From NCBI GenBank assembly GCA_964368875.1, contig CAYJDG010000005.1:1-64000 (forward strand): 64,000 bases of DNA. The letters run 5' to 3'. The translations under genes and the position numbers were made by a program. This DNA is from CAYJDG01 sp964368875 (GTDB taxonomy: Bacteria > Pseudomonadota > Alphaproteobacteria > Micavibrionales > Micavibrionaceae). This document shows positions 8,306 to 17,331 of the stretch, one piece after another. The notes beneath the pieces were generated by a model. That model was not told the origin of the DNA. It worked only from the letters and a program-made list of their open reading frames with translations, and did no database searches. How positions within the stretch are numbered: the first letter of the stretch is position 1; each line of letters starts with the position of its first letter.

Positions 8306-11300
8306 ATGATCAACTTCCAAAGACTGCGCCTGCACGGTTTCAAATCCTTCGTGGAGCGCACCGAACTGGATATCGGCTCCGGCATGACCGGCATCGTCGG
8401 CCCGAACGGCTGCGGTAAGTCGAACCTTGTCGAAGCACTCAGCTGGGTGATGGGTGAAAACTCAGCCAAGCGTCTGCGCGGCTCGGAAATGGAAGACGTA
8501 ATCTTCGCCGGAACCGAGGGCCGCCCGGCCCGCAACTCTGCCGAAGTCTGCGTCGTTCTCGATAACACCACGCGTAAAGCCCCGGCCATTTTCAACAACT
8601 CGGATGAAATCGAAGTCATCCGCCGTATTGAGCGCGATATGGGTTCAAGCTACTACGTAAACGGCAAGTCTGTCCGTGCGCGTGACGTGCAGATGCTCTT
8701 CGCTGACATGGCGATTGGCGCGCACTCGATGGCGATTGTCTCGCAGAACCGCATCACGGCTGTTATCAACGCCAAGCCTGCCGAACGCCGTCAGATTCTT
8801 GAAGAAGCCGCTGGTGTCTCCGGCCTTTACGTCCGCCGCCATGAAGCCGAACTGCGCCTTCGTGCAGCTGATGCCAACCTTGAGCGTTTACAGGACATTC
8901 TCGTCAATCTCGAAAGCCAGCTCGACAGCCTCAAGCGTCAAAGCCGTCAGGCGACACGTTATAAAAATATCTCCGGCGACATCCGCTCGCTCGAAACCAT
9001 GCTCGCGCTCGCCGAATGGCTGCTGGCGCAGGAAGCACAGGCAAAAGCCCAATCCGATTTCACCACCGCCGAAGCTCTGGTCGGTGAACGCATGGGCACT
9101 GTGGCCCAGTTGACCCGGACGCAACTCACGCAAGCCGAAGATATTCCGCCGTTGCGCGAAAAACAGGCTGAAACCGCCGCCGCATGGCAGGTTCAGAATT
9201 TTGAAATGCAGCGCCTCGACGATGAAGAGAAGCGCATCACCTCGCAACTCGACGAAGCGAAAGCCACGCTGGCGCAAATCGCGTCTGACCGCGCGCATGA
9301 GCAACAAACCTCCGATGAAAACGCCCGCACCCTTGAGCGCATCGCACAGGAAGAAGCTGAACTCAAAACCACGGAAGATTCCGAAGGCGAGATGCAGCGC
9401 CTCAATTCCGACCGTGACGAAAAAGAACAGAACGTAACTGCCCTGCAAAACGTTTATCAGGCAGCCCTCGAACAAGCTGCAACCATCCGCGCCAGCCGCT
9501 CGACCCTGCTTAACCAACTGAATCAGGATGAGAACCGCCTGGCCTCGATCCAGACGCGCCTCGCCGGATTGCAAACCCAGATCGCCCAGAAGAAAGCCGA
9601 ACGCGATGCCGCGTCTCCGGTTGAAGGTCTGACCGCTGAAATTTCCGCGCTCGAAGCTGATCTGCAGGCTAAAAAAGATGCCGAGCAAGCCTCGCGCACC
9701 GCCCTTGAAGCGGCCCAGCATGCGCTGGATGATACCCGCGGCGCGGTGCAAACCTCCCGTGAGACGGTTTCTAAAATTCAAGCCGAAATCAATGCCCTCG
9801 ACTCCGTTCTTAAGGCAGAAACTCAAGAAGGCTTCCGCCCGGTTCTTGAAGACGTTAAGGCTGACGAAGGCTTTGAAGCGGCTCTGTCCAAGGCGCTTGG
9901 CGATACCCTGATGGCCTCGACCGAAGCCAACGCACCGATGATCTGGTCTGACAAAGGCGCCGCCGTTTCGGCTCCCGCCTTCCCGGCCAATGTCAAAGCC
10001 CTCCTGCCACACATCAAGGCACCGCAGGAACTCCACCTCGCCCTCAGCTTCATCGGCTATGTCGAGAACGATGCCGATGGCGATGCCGCAGCTGTCCAGT
10101 TGCAACCCGGCCAATCGATTGTGTCGCAAGCTGGTGCCTACTGGCGTTGGGATGGTCTGTACATCCGTGCCAAGGCCGTTGACCGCACCGCTGTCCGCCT
10201 GAAAAACAAAAACCGTCACGCCGAACTGCAACAGCAGCTCGCTCCGGCCCAGGCCGAGCATGCGGCAGCGCAGGAAAAATTCAATCTCGCGCAAACCACT
10301 CTGAACGAAGCGCGTCAGACGGTTCAGACATCTGAGCAAGAAGCCCGCCTCGCCGACCGCACGCTCAACAACAAACGTGTCGATCTGCAACGCGCCGTTG
10401 AGAAGAAATCCGCTGGCGAAGCTGAACTCGTCAAATCAGAAGAGGCGCTTAGCCTGCTGAATGATGATGCGGCCCGTTTACAAGCTGCCATCGACACCCA
10501 TAAAACTTCGCTTCAATCCTTCGATGAAGCCTCGCTCGAGCGCCAGACGGCCCTAGTCGAAGAACATCGCGCCGCCCTGCAGGAAGCCCAGGATGCCCTG
10601 CGCGAAGCCGCGACTGCACTGCAAATCTATCAGCAAACCATCAGCCGCAGGAATGCGCGGATGCATGCGATTGCCGATGAGCGCGTCAATCTGAACAACC
10701 GCTCGATCCGCGCTGCAGAGCGCCTCAAACAGCTTGCCGAGCGCGAAGTTGAAATGCAGGGCCGACATGATGCGCTTAAAAACCGTCCGGGCGAAATCCT
10801 CGCCGCGCGTCAGGCTCTTTTGAACAATCTGACCGAACTTGAAAACCTCAAGAACATCGCCGCCGACAAACTGACTTTCGCCGAGAACGAACTCAACCTG
10901 ACCAACAAGGCGCTCAAAGACGCCGAGAACGCCCTGATGGAAGTGCGCGAAAGCCGCGCCCATGCACAGGCGATGATCGAAGCCGCCGCTGGCAGCATCG
11001 AAGTCCTGACCCAGTCGGTTCAGGATCAGTTCGCTATGTCGCCATCTGAACTTTGGGATCAGGCCGAACTGACCAAAGAAAAAATCACTGAAGAGCCGCT
11101 TGATAAGATGCGCGGCAAGCGTGACCGCCTGATCCGTGAACGCGACAACATGGGCCCGGTCAACCTCCGCGCCGATGTCGAAGCGCAGGAAATCGAACAG
11201 CAACTCGCGAAACTCACACAGGAACGCGCTGACCTGACCCAGGCGATTGCCGAACTGCGCGAAGGCATCAACAAACTGAACAAAGAAGCTCGCGAGCGTC

Positions 11301-11779
11301 TGCTTGAGGCATTCAACACTGTGAACGCACACTTCCAGACGCTCTTCACCCGCCTCTTCGGCGGTGGCTCGGCGCATCTGGCGTTCATTGAATCCGATGA
11401 TCCGCTTGAAGCTGCGCTTGAAATTTACGCGCAACCACCGGGCAAATCGCTCCAGTCGCTCTCCCTGCTTTCGGGTGGTGAGAAGACTCTCGCGTCGACT
11501 GCACTCATATTCGCCATGTTCCTCACCAACCCGGCCCCGATCTGCGTCCTTGACGAGATTGACGCGCCGCTCGATGACGCGAACGTCGACCGTGTCTGCA
11601 CACTGCTGGAAGAAATCGCCGCGCAGTCCAAGACACGTTTCCTCATGATCACCCACCATCGCCTGACGATGGCCAAGATGAATCGCCTCTACGGCGTCAC
11701 CATGGCCGAGCGCGGCGTCTCACAACTGGTGTCAGTCGATCTGCAGGGTAAACTCGATTTTCTGGAAGCCGCTGAGTAA
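8306..11779 (+). CDS. smc: Chromosome partition protein SMC
   Basis: A 1157-residue SMC ATPase that, with ScpA and ScpB, condenses and organises the chromosome. The N-terminal head has Walker A GPNGCGKS (32-39). Two long coiled coils flank a hinge at roughly residues 505-640. The C-terminal head has the ABC signature LLSGGEKT (~1053-1060) and Walker B CVLDEIDAP (Asp1083-Glu1084). Length is normal for the family. It starts 43 nt after the dsbA-like gene and ends 3 nt from the convergent unknown gene. A degenerate copy of its last codons is found about 2 kb downstream (13765-13839). Confidence 0.97.
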   Translation: MINFQRLRLHGFKSFVERTELDIGSGMTGIVGPNGCGKSNLVEALSWVMGENSAKRLRGSEMEDVIFAGTEGRPARNSAEVCVVLDNTTRKAPAIFNNSDEIEVIRRIERDMGSSYYVNGKSVRARDVQMLFADMAIGAHSMAIVSQNRITAVINAKPAERRQILEEAAGVSGLYVRRHEAELRLRAADANLERLQDILVNLESQLDSLKRQSRQATRYKNISGDIRSLETMLALAEWLLAQEAQAKAQSDFTTAEALVGERMGTVAQLTRTQLTQAEDIPPLREKQAETAAAWQVQNFEMQRLDDEEKRITSQLDEAKATLAQIASDRAHEQQTSDENARTLERIAQEEAELKTTEDSEGEMQRLNSDRDEKEQNVTALQNVYQAALEQAATIRASRSTLLNQLNQDENRLASIQTRLAGLQTQIAQKKAERDAASPVEGLTAEISALEADLQAKKDAEQASRTALEAAQHALDDTRGAVQTSRETVSKIQAEINALDSVLKAETQEGFRPVLEDVKADEGFEAALSKALGDTLMASTEANAPMIWSDKGAAVSAPAFPANVKALLPHIKAPQELHLALSFIGYVENDADGDAAAVQLQPGQSIVSQAGAYWRWDGLYIRAKAVDRTAVRLKNKNRHAELQQQLAPAQAEHAAAQEKFNLAQTTLNEARQTVQTSEQEARLADRTLNNKRVDLQRAVEKKSAGEAELVKSEEALSLLNDDAARLQAAIDTHKTSLQSFDEASLERQTALVEEHRAALQEAQDALREAATALQIYQQTISRRNARMHAIADERVNLNNRSIRAAERLKQLAEREVEMQGRHDALKNRPGEILAARQALLNNLTELENLKNIAADKLTFAENELNLTNKALKDAENALMEVRESRAHAQAMIEAAAGSIEVLTQSVQDQFAMSPSELWDQAELTKEKITEEPLDKMRGKRDRLIRERDNMGPVNLRADVEAQEIEQQLAKLTQERADLTQAIAELREGINKLNKEARERLLEAFNTVNAHFQTLFTRLFGGGSAHLAFIESDDPLEAALEIYAQPPGKSLQSLSLLSGGEKTLASTALIFAMFLTNPAPICVLDEIDAPLDDANVDRVCTLLEEIAAQSKTRFLMITHHRLTMAKMNRLYGVTMAERGVSQLVSVDLQGKLDFLEAAE

Positions 11780-11782
11780 TAC

Positions 11783-12670
11783 TCAAGGTCGCGGCGCGGA
11801 GGCTGCAGCCTCTGTGCTTGGGGATTTGTTCCGCTTGCCGATATAATCGTTCAGCCTCTCTCCAGCCCTCACAGCGAAATCATAAATCTCCGTTGCGGTC
11901 ATACCCTTGCCATACGGCACGGCGGCCGTCACATTCGAGGCTAGAAGGCTCACCAGTTTATTATAGTGGTTCAACTGTTCTTTGTTCTGATTGCCCCAAT
12001 GAACGAACCCATCCGTTGCAACCTCCAGCTCTTTAAGCTGTGACAACGCGGGCCCGGCGGCGGCATGACTGAGCGTAGCTCGTTCTGCCTCAATCATTTC
12101 TGGCGCAACCCGCGTTCTCAAGACAACTTCCGACATATCATTCGCGCCATCCGGTTGCATACCGATATAATGCAAAGCCGCCTGCATGCGACTTAAACGA
12201 ATGTAATTCTCGACCGGGTCTGCGACAGGATGATCGCGGTCATACTCATAGGTATTCCATGCGGTCTCGCGGATCAGCGTGACCAGTTGCTCAGGAGTCG
12301 TTTCAAACAAATGCGCCTCTTGAGGATTATTCCTGATCCGCAAGAACGCATGGATCAAATATTCGAATTTCCGGCTCAGCCAGACTTCATTGACCGCACG
12401 CCGATAATACATCTGCGCTTCCTCACGAAACTCCGCCCTGCGCTTCTCCAACTCCGGGTCGGCCTTTTCCTCCACCGCAGCAGGTGCTGCCGGGGCGGAA
12501 GCCTGCGCCAATACTTGCGTTGCCACATGGGCTGATGAAGCGGCGGGCGTGGCGAGCGGTGATTTTACTGGCTGGGACGGAGGCTCGTCTGGTTTACTGA
12601 CCAGCATGAAATATCCGATCAGCAACCCAGCAGCACCACCTGAGATAATGACTTGGGTACGAGAAGGCAT
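11783..12670 (-). CDS. Unknown membrane-anchored protein
   Basis: A 295-residue protein with a single N-terminal membrane helix (residues ~8-24) and a Pro/Ala/Ser-rich stretch to about residue 70. A mostly helical, charged domain follows and the tail is low-complexity. The topology suggests a periplasmic domain tethered to the inner membrane. I recognise no family. It is the second gene of a two-gene minus-strand unit (17 nt after its partner) placed between smc and atpI and flanked on the far side by a decayed smc end. It is therefore probably a later insertion in this locus. Confidence 0.65.
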   Translation of the reverse strand: MPSRTQVIISGGAAGLLIGYFMLVSKPDEPPSQPVKSPLATPAASSAHVATQVLAQASAPAAPAAVEEKADPELEKRRAEFREEAQMYYRRAVNEVWLSRKFEYLIHAFLRIRNNPQEAHLFETTPEQLVTLIRETAWNTYEYDRDHPVADPVENYIRLSRMQAALHYIGMQPDGANDMSEVVLRTRVAPEMIEAERATLSHAAAGPALSQLKELEVATDGFVHWGNQNKEQLNHYNKLVSLLASNVTAAVPYGKGMTATEIYDFAVRAGERLNDYIGKRNKSPSTEAAASAPRP

Positions 12671-12687
12671 GATTAGGTTCTCTTAAT

Positions 12688-13677
12688 TTATCTCAGTACC
12701 GGGATTTGATCTGTTTTGGCTGACTGAGTAGAACAACCCTCACGCGCTATTTTTGCAAAGGCATCCTTATGTCTGTTCAATGCTCCCTCGCTGGAATTTT
12801 TCAGACTGACCCACTCGCGGCGGCTGGTAAAACCTAACTCTGCCCAGTCCGGTCTACTTTTGCCCAGCTCAGAGTAAGCGTTTCCGCTACCTGCATATGT
12901 CATGATCTCAAGGTATACCCAGTATTCTTCAAGCTTATCAACATTCGGTGGGCCGTCTACCGGCATAGCTTTGAGCCGTCCTATCGCCTCAGGAAGAGCA
13001 TCGATAGTGAGCTTTGCGATCACTCTTTGTAACATCGCTTTATCATACCCGCCGATGGCATACCCTTGTTCAATATCCGCAGTACCGTCCGGCTTGATGA
13101 CAAGGTTCGTCATGCTCCACCGCAAATCATGAATATCCTGCACCAAACGTAAAGCACTCACAGGCATGACCCCGCGAATATTCTCGGTCTGGTCCAACAT
13201 CTGAATGAGGCTATGAGGATAACGTGCTCGCAAAGAGCTAAAGGCAAGGTGAGCCGAATTTTGTAAGTCCTGCTGATACTGAGCGCGCGTGATGTTCAGA
13301 GCTGCGTACTCCGGATCCTTCGCTTCATATAAAGAATTGGCAAGACGCGTAAACTTTACGACAGGGTCGTTTTCACTTTGCGCCTGCCGGTAATTCATTT
13401 CTCTGATCAGGGCGCTCGTATCGTTCTGATCCGACACCGGGCACAACTTCTCTGCAGCGGGACGAGGCGCTGCAGTCTTGGTCTCTGTCTCCTGCCATAT
13501 AATGGTCTTGGACGGCTGTGAAGCGCTTTGAGTGAAAGGCACAGATGCAGACACGGGAACAGGAGCCTGGCGCTCACCAGGCAGAGGGCTCTTATCGTTA
13601 TCCCATGAGAATACGGCAAACAGCGCAGATAGCGCAGTTGCAGATAAAAGAGCAGGCACGGTCAGCTTTTTAGCCAT
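12688..13677 (-). CDS. Unknown exported protein, partner of the downstream gene
   Basis: A 329-residue protein with a hydrophobic N-terminus (residues ~8-23) acting as signal or anchor, then a Ser/Pro/Ala-rich linker and a helical domain. It has Cys residues in KLCPVSD and near the C-terminus (EGCSTQ). A short run, DPVVKFTRLANSL, loosely resembles DPVENYIRLSRMQ in the next gene, so the two may be distant relatives or partners; this is weak. Base composition appears more AT-rich than smc or the atp genes. Nothing points to a function. Confidence 0.65.
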   Translation of the reverse strand: MAKKLTVPALLSATALSALFAVFSWDNDKSPLPGERQAPVPVSASVPFTQSASQPSKTIIWQETETKTAAPRPAAEKLCPVSDQNDTSALIREMNYRQAQSENDPVVKFTRLANSLYEAKDPEYAALNITRAQYQQDLQNSAHLAFSSLRARYPHSLIQMLDQTENIRGVMPVSALRLVQDIHDLRWSMTNLVIKPDGTADIEQGYAIGGYDKAMLQRVIAKLTIDALPEAIGRLKAMPVDGPPNVDKLEEYWVYLEIMTYAGSGNAYSELGKSRPDWAELGFTSRREWVSLKNSSEGALNRHKDAFAKIAREGCSTQSAKTDQIPVLR

Positions 13678-13764
13678 GCATATTAATTTACATATTTACC
13701 ATCAAACTGCAAGCTTATCGGCGAAATACTTGCAACGACAGCAGTTAAGGATGAAGAGAAGACA

Positions 13765-13839
13765 TTCAAGACTCCGGCTCGATATGATCACCCACCATAG
13801 CCTGACGATGGCCAATTCCTCGAAGCTGCCGAGTAATAC
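13765..13839 (+). pseudogene. Decayed duplicate of the smc 3' end
   Basis: Positions 13784-13815 match smc 11645-11676 at 31 of 32 bases (encoding MITHH-LTMA). Positions 13816-13839 match the last smc codons and stop at 11759-11782 at about 20 of 24 bases, the differences lying mainly at third codon positions (FLEAAE-stop). The roughly 80 bp between these blocks in smc are missing, which breaks the frame. A weaker match (aagac...) extends upstream to ~13765. It is a relic in the same orientation as smc. It suggests that smc once abutted atpI and that the two minus-strand genes were inserted with a partial duplication. Confidence 0.8.
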
Positions 13840-13900
13840 GGAAATTAAAGCTGATTTGAATTTCTAGACTTCTCGCCACTATGCCTTTATTCATGCGGGC

Positions 13901-14272
13901 ATGACCGACGACGTGCACGACCTCCAGACCAAAATTCGTACCGCCAGAGGCGAAGGAATCGGCGAATCTCCCGCCCCGATTCATGCCACGGATGCCAAAC
14001 CAGAAGACGTGAATAACGGCCTCCGTGCCGGGACCGAACTGGTCGGCTCGATGATCGCGGGCGGCCTGATCGGTTATGGCCTCGATAAATGGCTGGAAAC
14101 AGGCCCGTGGGGCTTCATTATCTGCCTGCTTTTAGGGGTTTTTACGGGCTTCTGGAACGTCTACCGACTTATTAACAACATGGGCTCCGCAGTTGGATTT
14201 GCGCAGTTGCATAAAGAGGCAAAACCCGCTAAAGAAGCGCAGGTTTTTAAAGGAACTTCTGAAGAGGATTAA
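13901..14272 (+). CDS. atpI: ATP synthase assembly protein AtpI
   Basis: A 123-residue accessory protein of the F0 operon, proposed to help c-ring assembly and Mg handling. A charged N-terminal part of ~45 residues is followed by two membrane helices (SMIAGGLIGYGLDKWL and GFIICLLLGVFTGFWNVYRL), typical of alphaproteobacterial AtpI. It is first in the atpIBEF'F operon and ends 2 nt before atpB. A weak promoter-like pair (TTGAAT 13856-13861, TATGCC 13880-13885) precedes it. Confidence 0.9.
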   Translation: MTDDVHDLQTKIRTARGEGIGESPAPIHATDAKPEDVNNGLRAGTELVGSMIAGGLIGYGLDKWLETGPWGFIICLLLGVFTGFWNVYRLINNMGSAVGFAQLHKEAKPAKEAQVFKGTSEED

Positions 14273-14274
14273 AA

Positions 14275-15021
14275 GTGGCCAATCCACTCCACCAGTTCGA
14301 AATCGTACCGCTGATGAATATCCCGGTTGGCGGTCTCAATTTCGCGTTTACCAATTCATCCTTATGGATGGTCATTGCCGTTGCCGTTTCAATCATTGGG
14401 TTTTCGATCGCCACCGCCCCCCGCGCCCTCGTGCCGGGCCGGATGCAGGCCTTCTCGGAAATGATGTACGAATTTATCGGCAACATGATCCGCGAAAACA
14501 TCGGCCCACATGGCCGCCAGTATTTCCCCCTCGTGTTCAGCGTCTTCGTCATGGTGTTCATGGGTAACGCGCTCGGCATGCTGCCATACGCATTTACGTT
14601 CACCAGCCACCTGGTTGTCACAGCGGCGCTCGCGCTTCTGATTTTCCTGATGGTCTGCGCCCTTGGCATCGCCCGTCACGGCACGCACTTCTTCTCGCTG
14701 TTCCTGCCGCCGGGCGTGCCGCTGATCATGACTCCGCTGATCATCCCAATCGAAGTCATCTCCTTCATGATCCGTCCGGTCACGCTCTCTGTGCGTCTGT
14801 TCGCCAACATGATGGCCGGTCACATCCTGATGAAAGTTATCGCTGGCTTTGCGGTCGCATTCCTCAGCATGGGTGCCGCGGGTTACGCGCTCGGCATTCT
14901 GCCGACCCTGTTCAACGTCGTTTTGATCGGCTTTGAATTGATGATCGCGTTCCTGCAGGCTTATGTGTTCACCATCCTGACCTGCATTTATCTTAAGGAC
15001 ACGGTCGAACTGGACCACTAG
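14275..15021 (+). CDS. atpB: ATP synthase F0 subunit a
   Basis: Membrane subunit forming the proton half-channels of F0, 248 residues. The essential Arg lies in RPVTLSVRLFANMMAGH in the fourth helix, and several hydrophobic segments cover the rest. The start is GTG (14275) placed 2 nt after the atpI stop, with a GAAGAGGA ribosome site inside the atpI end. No in-frame ATG gives a better fit to the family N-terminus. Confidence 0.96.
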   Translation: MANPLHQFEIVPLMNIPVGGLNFAFTNSSLWMVIAVAVSIIGFSIATAPRALVPGRMQAFSEMMYEFIGNMIRENIGPHGRQYFPLVFSVFVMVFMGNALGMLPYAFTFTSHLVVTAALALLIFLMVCALGIARHGTHFFSLFLPPGVPLIMTPLIIPIEVISFMIRPVTLSVRLFANMMAGHILMKVIAGFAVAFLSMGAAGYALGILPTLFNVVLIGFELMIAFLQAYVFTILTCIYLKDTVELDH

Positions 15022-15084
15022 AAATTCCGGGAAACCGGATAAAAGAACTACTGAAACATAAACTCTAAAAAAGGACTAAAAACT

Positions 15085-15309
15085 ATGGAACTCGAAGCAG
15101 TAAAACTCCTCGCTGGAGCGATTGCCCTCCTCCCACTTCTCGGTGTCGGTATCGGCCTCGGTCTGATTTTCGCTTCCTACAACGAAGCCGTCGGTCGTAA
15201 CCCGGGCGCAGCTGAACTCCTCGATAAGAAGTTCTTCCTGACCTTCGCCCTGACCGAAGCCCTTGCGATTTTCGCACTGCTCGTTTCGTTCTACCTCGTC
15301 TTCGCGTAA
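15085..15309 (+). CDS. atpE: ATP synthase F0 subunit c
   Basis: A 74-residue hairpin protein that forms the rotating c-ring. Helix 1 is Gly-rich (GVGIGLGLIFASYNEA), the polar loop is GRNPGA, and helix 2 carries the proton-binding Glu in LTEALAIFAL. A Glu in this place with no extra Na-binding pattern fits a proton-driven enzyme. The 63-nt gap after atpB contains an AAAAAGGA ribosome site, consistent with high translation of this multi-copy subunit. Confidence 0.96.
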   Translation: MELEAVKLLAGAIALLPLLGVGIGLGLIFASYNEAVGRNPGAAELLDKKFFLTFALTEALAIFALLVSFYLVFA

Positions 15310-15341
15310 GACTTTTTTATAAAGAGTAAGGAACAGGCTCG

Positions 15342-15923
15342 ATGTCGAACTATATGGGTTTACAACCGGAATTGATGACTGAAACTGCGGAAACCGCAGG
15401 CGAAGTTCACCATGCGTCCGGTGGCTTGCCACAGTTCGACCCGACCTGGTGGCCGAGCCAGCTTCTCTGGCTCGCCCTGACCTTTGCTGTCCTGTATTTT
15501 GTTTTCAGCCGTTCGACCCTGCCCCGCCTTGGCGGCATTATCGAGAGCCGCGCTTTGCGGATCGAGAATGATATGAAAGCGGCGGAAGCCCTTTCTGCGC
15601 AGGCCGAACAGGTGAAAGCCGATTACGAACAGGCGCTTAAAAAAGCCTCCGCCTCTGCCTCCGAAACCATCAAGGCGACCGATGATGCCGCCAAAGCCAA
15701 GCTGACGACGGCGCTTGCTGACTTCCGCACCCGCTTTGACGCAGAAATCGCCGCGACCGAAGCCCGCCTCGTCAAATCAAGCGCCACTGCGATGCTCGAT
15801 ATGAACAAGATCGCGGCTGAAATCGCAGCGCAGGCCGCCGAGAAAATCGCGGGCATCCCTGCCGATCAATCACAGGCCGAAAGCGTCGTTGCGTCGCTGA
15901 ACGCCAAAGCCAAGGCCGCGTAA
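15342..15923 (+). CDS. atpF': ATP synthase F0 subunit b'
   Basis: Peripheral-stalk subunit of 193 residues. An N-terminal tail of ~35 residues precedes one membrane helix (LLWLALTFAVLYFVFS) and a long Ala/Glu/Lys-rich helix that runs along the stalk. Having separate b' and b genes is typical of Alphaproteobacteria and phototrophs. It ends 1 nt before atpF. The tail carries the FDPTWWPSQ pattern seen in b' subunits. Confidence 0.92.
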   Translation: MSNYMGLQPELMTETAETAGEVHHASGGLPQFDPTWWPSQLLWLALTFAVLYFVFSRSTLPRLGGIIESRALRIENDMKAAEALSAQAEQVKADYEQALKKASASASETIKATDDAAKAKLTTALADFRTRFDAEIAATEARLVKSSATAMLDMNKIAAEIAAQAAEKIAGIPADQSQAESVVASLNAKAKAA

Positions 15924-15924
15924 C

Positions 15925-16413
15925 ATGACCCAGTTTTTCCAAGACCCTGTTTCATGGATCCTCGTTTCCTTCGTCATCTTCGTTGGTCTCGCGTTTAAAT
16001 TTGGCCGCCAGTCGGTCCTGAACAAACTCGATGCCCGCATTGAAACGATCCGCAAGGACATCGCGACTGCCGAAGCTCTGAAAACCGAAGCCGCCGCCCT
16101 GCTGGTTGAATATCAGCGCAAACAAGCCGACGCGCTGAAAGAAGCCGGCAAACTGGTCGACAGCGCCAAAGAACAGGCGCTGGAGTTGCAACGCCACGCC
16201 GAAGCCGAATTCACCGCCACGATGGTTCGCCGCGAAGCGCAAATGAAAGACCGCCTCGTCCGTATGGAAGAAACCGCCATGGACGACATCCGCCGCTACG
16301 CCGCCGAACTGGCCGTATCTGCCACCACCCAAATCATCGCCGAAAAAATGGACGCCAAAACGGCGCAGAAGCTGGCCGATAGCAGCATCGATAAAATTCG
16401 TGATTTGAATTAA
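15925..16413 (+). CDS. atpF: ATP synthase F0 subunit b
   Basis: Second stalk subunit, 162 residues, with an N-terminal membrane helix (SWILVSFVIFVGLAFKFG) and a long charged helix. With b' it forms the heterodimeric stalk that holds F1 against rotation. It is the last gene of the F0 operon and is followed 20 nt later by a strong terminator. F1 genes are not in this window, as expected for Alphaproteobacteria, where F0 and F1 operons are separate. Confidence 0.93.
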   Translation: MTQFFQDPVSWILVSFVIFVGLAFKFGRQSVLNKLDARIETIRKDIATAEALKTEAAALLVEYQRKQADALKEAGKLVDSAKEQALELQRHAEAEFTATMVRREAQMKDRLVRMEETAMDDIRRYAAELAVSATTQIIAEKMDAKTAQKLADSSIDKIRDLN

Positions 16414-16433
16414 GCTTCAGAAATATAGAATTC

Positions 16434-16467
16434 AAAAATCCCGCTCTTAAAGGCGGGATTTTTTTTA
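16434..16467 (+). terminator. Rho-independent terminator of the atp operon
   Basis: Stem ATCCCGC (16438-16444) with GCGGGAT (16453-16459), an 8-nt loop and a run of eight T. Flanking A and T bases extend the stem. It lies 20 nt after the atpF stop. Confidence 0.88.
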
Positions 16468-16476
16468 TGAGCGCCG

Positions 16477-16511
16477 TTGACTTTCAAAGTATGTCCACTA
16501 TTCTGGACATA
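16477..16511 (+). promoter_or_regulatory. ars promoter and overlapping ArsR-type operator
   Basis: TTGACT (16477-16482) and TATTCT (16499-16504) are 16 bp apart. An inverted repeat TATGTCC (16490-16496) and GGACATA (16505-16511) covers the -10 and reaches the ATG of arsR. Any transcript from this promoter would have a very short or no leader. Autorepression by the encoded ArsR protein is inferred. Confidence 0.6.
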
Positions 16512-16879
16512 TGGACATACAACAAGCCCTCATCGCCTTCGACGCTTTATCGCAGGAAACCCGCCTCAAGGTCTTCCGTTTGCTGGTAGAACATGGCCCA
16601 GACGGTGCGCCCGCTGGAACATTAAGCGAATCTTTGGGCATTCCGCACAACACTCTGTCATTCCACCTGAGCCACATGAGCAACGCCGATCTGGTTCTGT
16701 CCCGCAAGGAAGGTCGCTCGGTTATTTACAGCGCAAATTTCGATTTTTTTACAGGCCTGATCCGCTTCATGGTCGAAGATTGCTGCCGTGCCGAATTTGC
16801 CAGCATCCGAAACGGTAGAAGTAAAGGCTCATCAGTCATTGAGCTTATGAATTGCTGCAAACCCAAGGAGAGAAAATAA
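16511..16879 (+). CDS. arsR: ArsR-family metalloregulator
   Basis: A 122-residue winged-helix repressor of the ArsR/SmtB family. The recognition helix region reads LGIPHNTLSFHLSHMSNADLV, followed by the wing RKEGRSVIYS. Cysteines cluster outside the helix-turn-helix: VEDCCRAE near residue 90 and NCCKPKE at the C-terminus. They could form an As(III) site of the C-terminal type, instead of the classical ELCVCDL in helix 3. The start codon overlaps the predicted operator. First gene of an arsR-DUF6428-arsC unit. Confidence 0.88.
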   Translation: MDIQQALIAFDALSQETRLKVFRLLVEHGPDGAPAGTLSESLGIPHNTLSFHLSHMSNADLVLSRKEGRSVIYSANFDFFTGLIRFMVEDCCRAEFASIRNGRSKGSSVIELMNCCKPKERK

Positions 16880-17331
16880 TGAAAATTTCTGAAATAAAAA
16901 ACAGCCTTAATGGATTAGACGCGATCCGCATTCGCCTGCCCGATGGCTCGTATCTCCCTCCCCACTTTCATGTTACCGAAGTCGGCCTTGTCACAAAGCA
17001 TTTTATCGATTGCGGTGGCGTTGAACGAACTGAAACCGTGGCAAATTTTCAGCTCTGGGAAGACGGAGATTACGATCACCGCCTTGCCCCGCAAAAATTT
17101 CTGAATATCCTGAACATGTCCGAAAAAATATTAGGCAAAGAAGATTTGCCCATCGAAGTTGAATATCAACAAGGCACCATCGGTAAATTTGGCCTCGATT
17201 TCGATGGCAAAGATTTCATTTTGACGACAAAACAAACCGCGTGTCTGGCACTCGATGCCTGCGGTATTCCGAGTAAGGCACAGGCTCAAGCTTCACCTAC
17301 CTGCTGTCCTCCGTCCCAAGGCTGCTGCTGA
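16879..17331 (+). CDS. DUF6428-like protein of the ars operon
   Basis: A 150-residue cytoplasmic protein. The start chosen is ATG 16879, preceded by AAGGAG at 16865-16870 and overlapping the arsR stop as TAATG. It has the conserved block PPHFHVTEVGLVTKHFIDCG and the pattern NFQLWEDGDYDHRL. The C-terminus is Cys-rich (TCCPPS, QGCC), which suggests metal or metalloid binding. Similar proteins (DUF6428) sit next to arsR in other bacteria; the biochemical role is unknown. The Cys tail could serve as an arsenite carrier, but this is speculation. Confidence 0.75.
   Translation: MKISEIKNSLNGLDAIRIRLPDGSYLPPHFHVTEVGLVTKHFIDCGGVERTETVANFQLWEDGDYDHRLAPQKFLNILNMSEKILGKEDLPIEVEYQQGTIGKFGLDFDGKDFILTTKQTACLALDACGIPSKAQAQASPTCCPPSQGCC

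Noticed and set aside
8888..10390. A 500-codon open frame antisense to smc
   Set aside because: It lies fully inside smc, lacks recognisable domains and has the Phe/Arg-rich look of an antisense shadow of coiled-coil codons.
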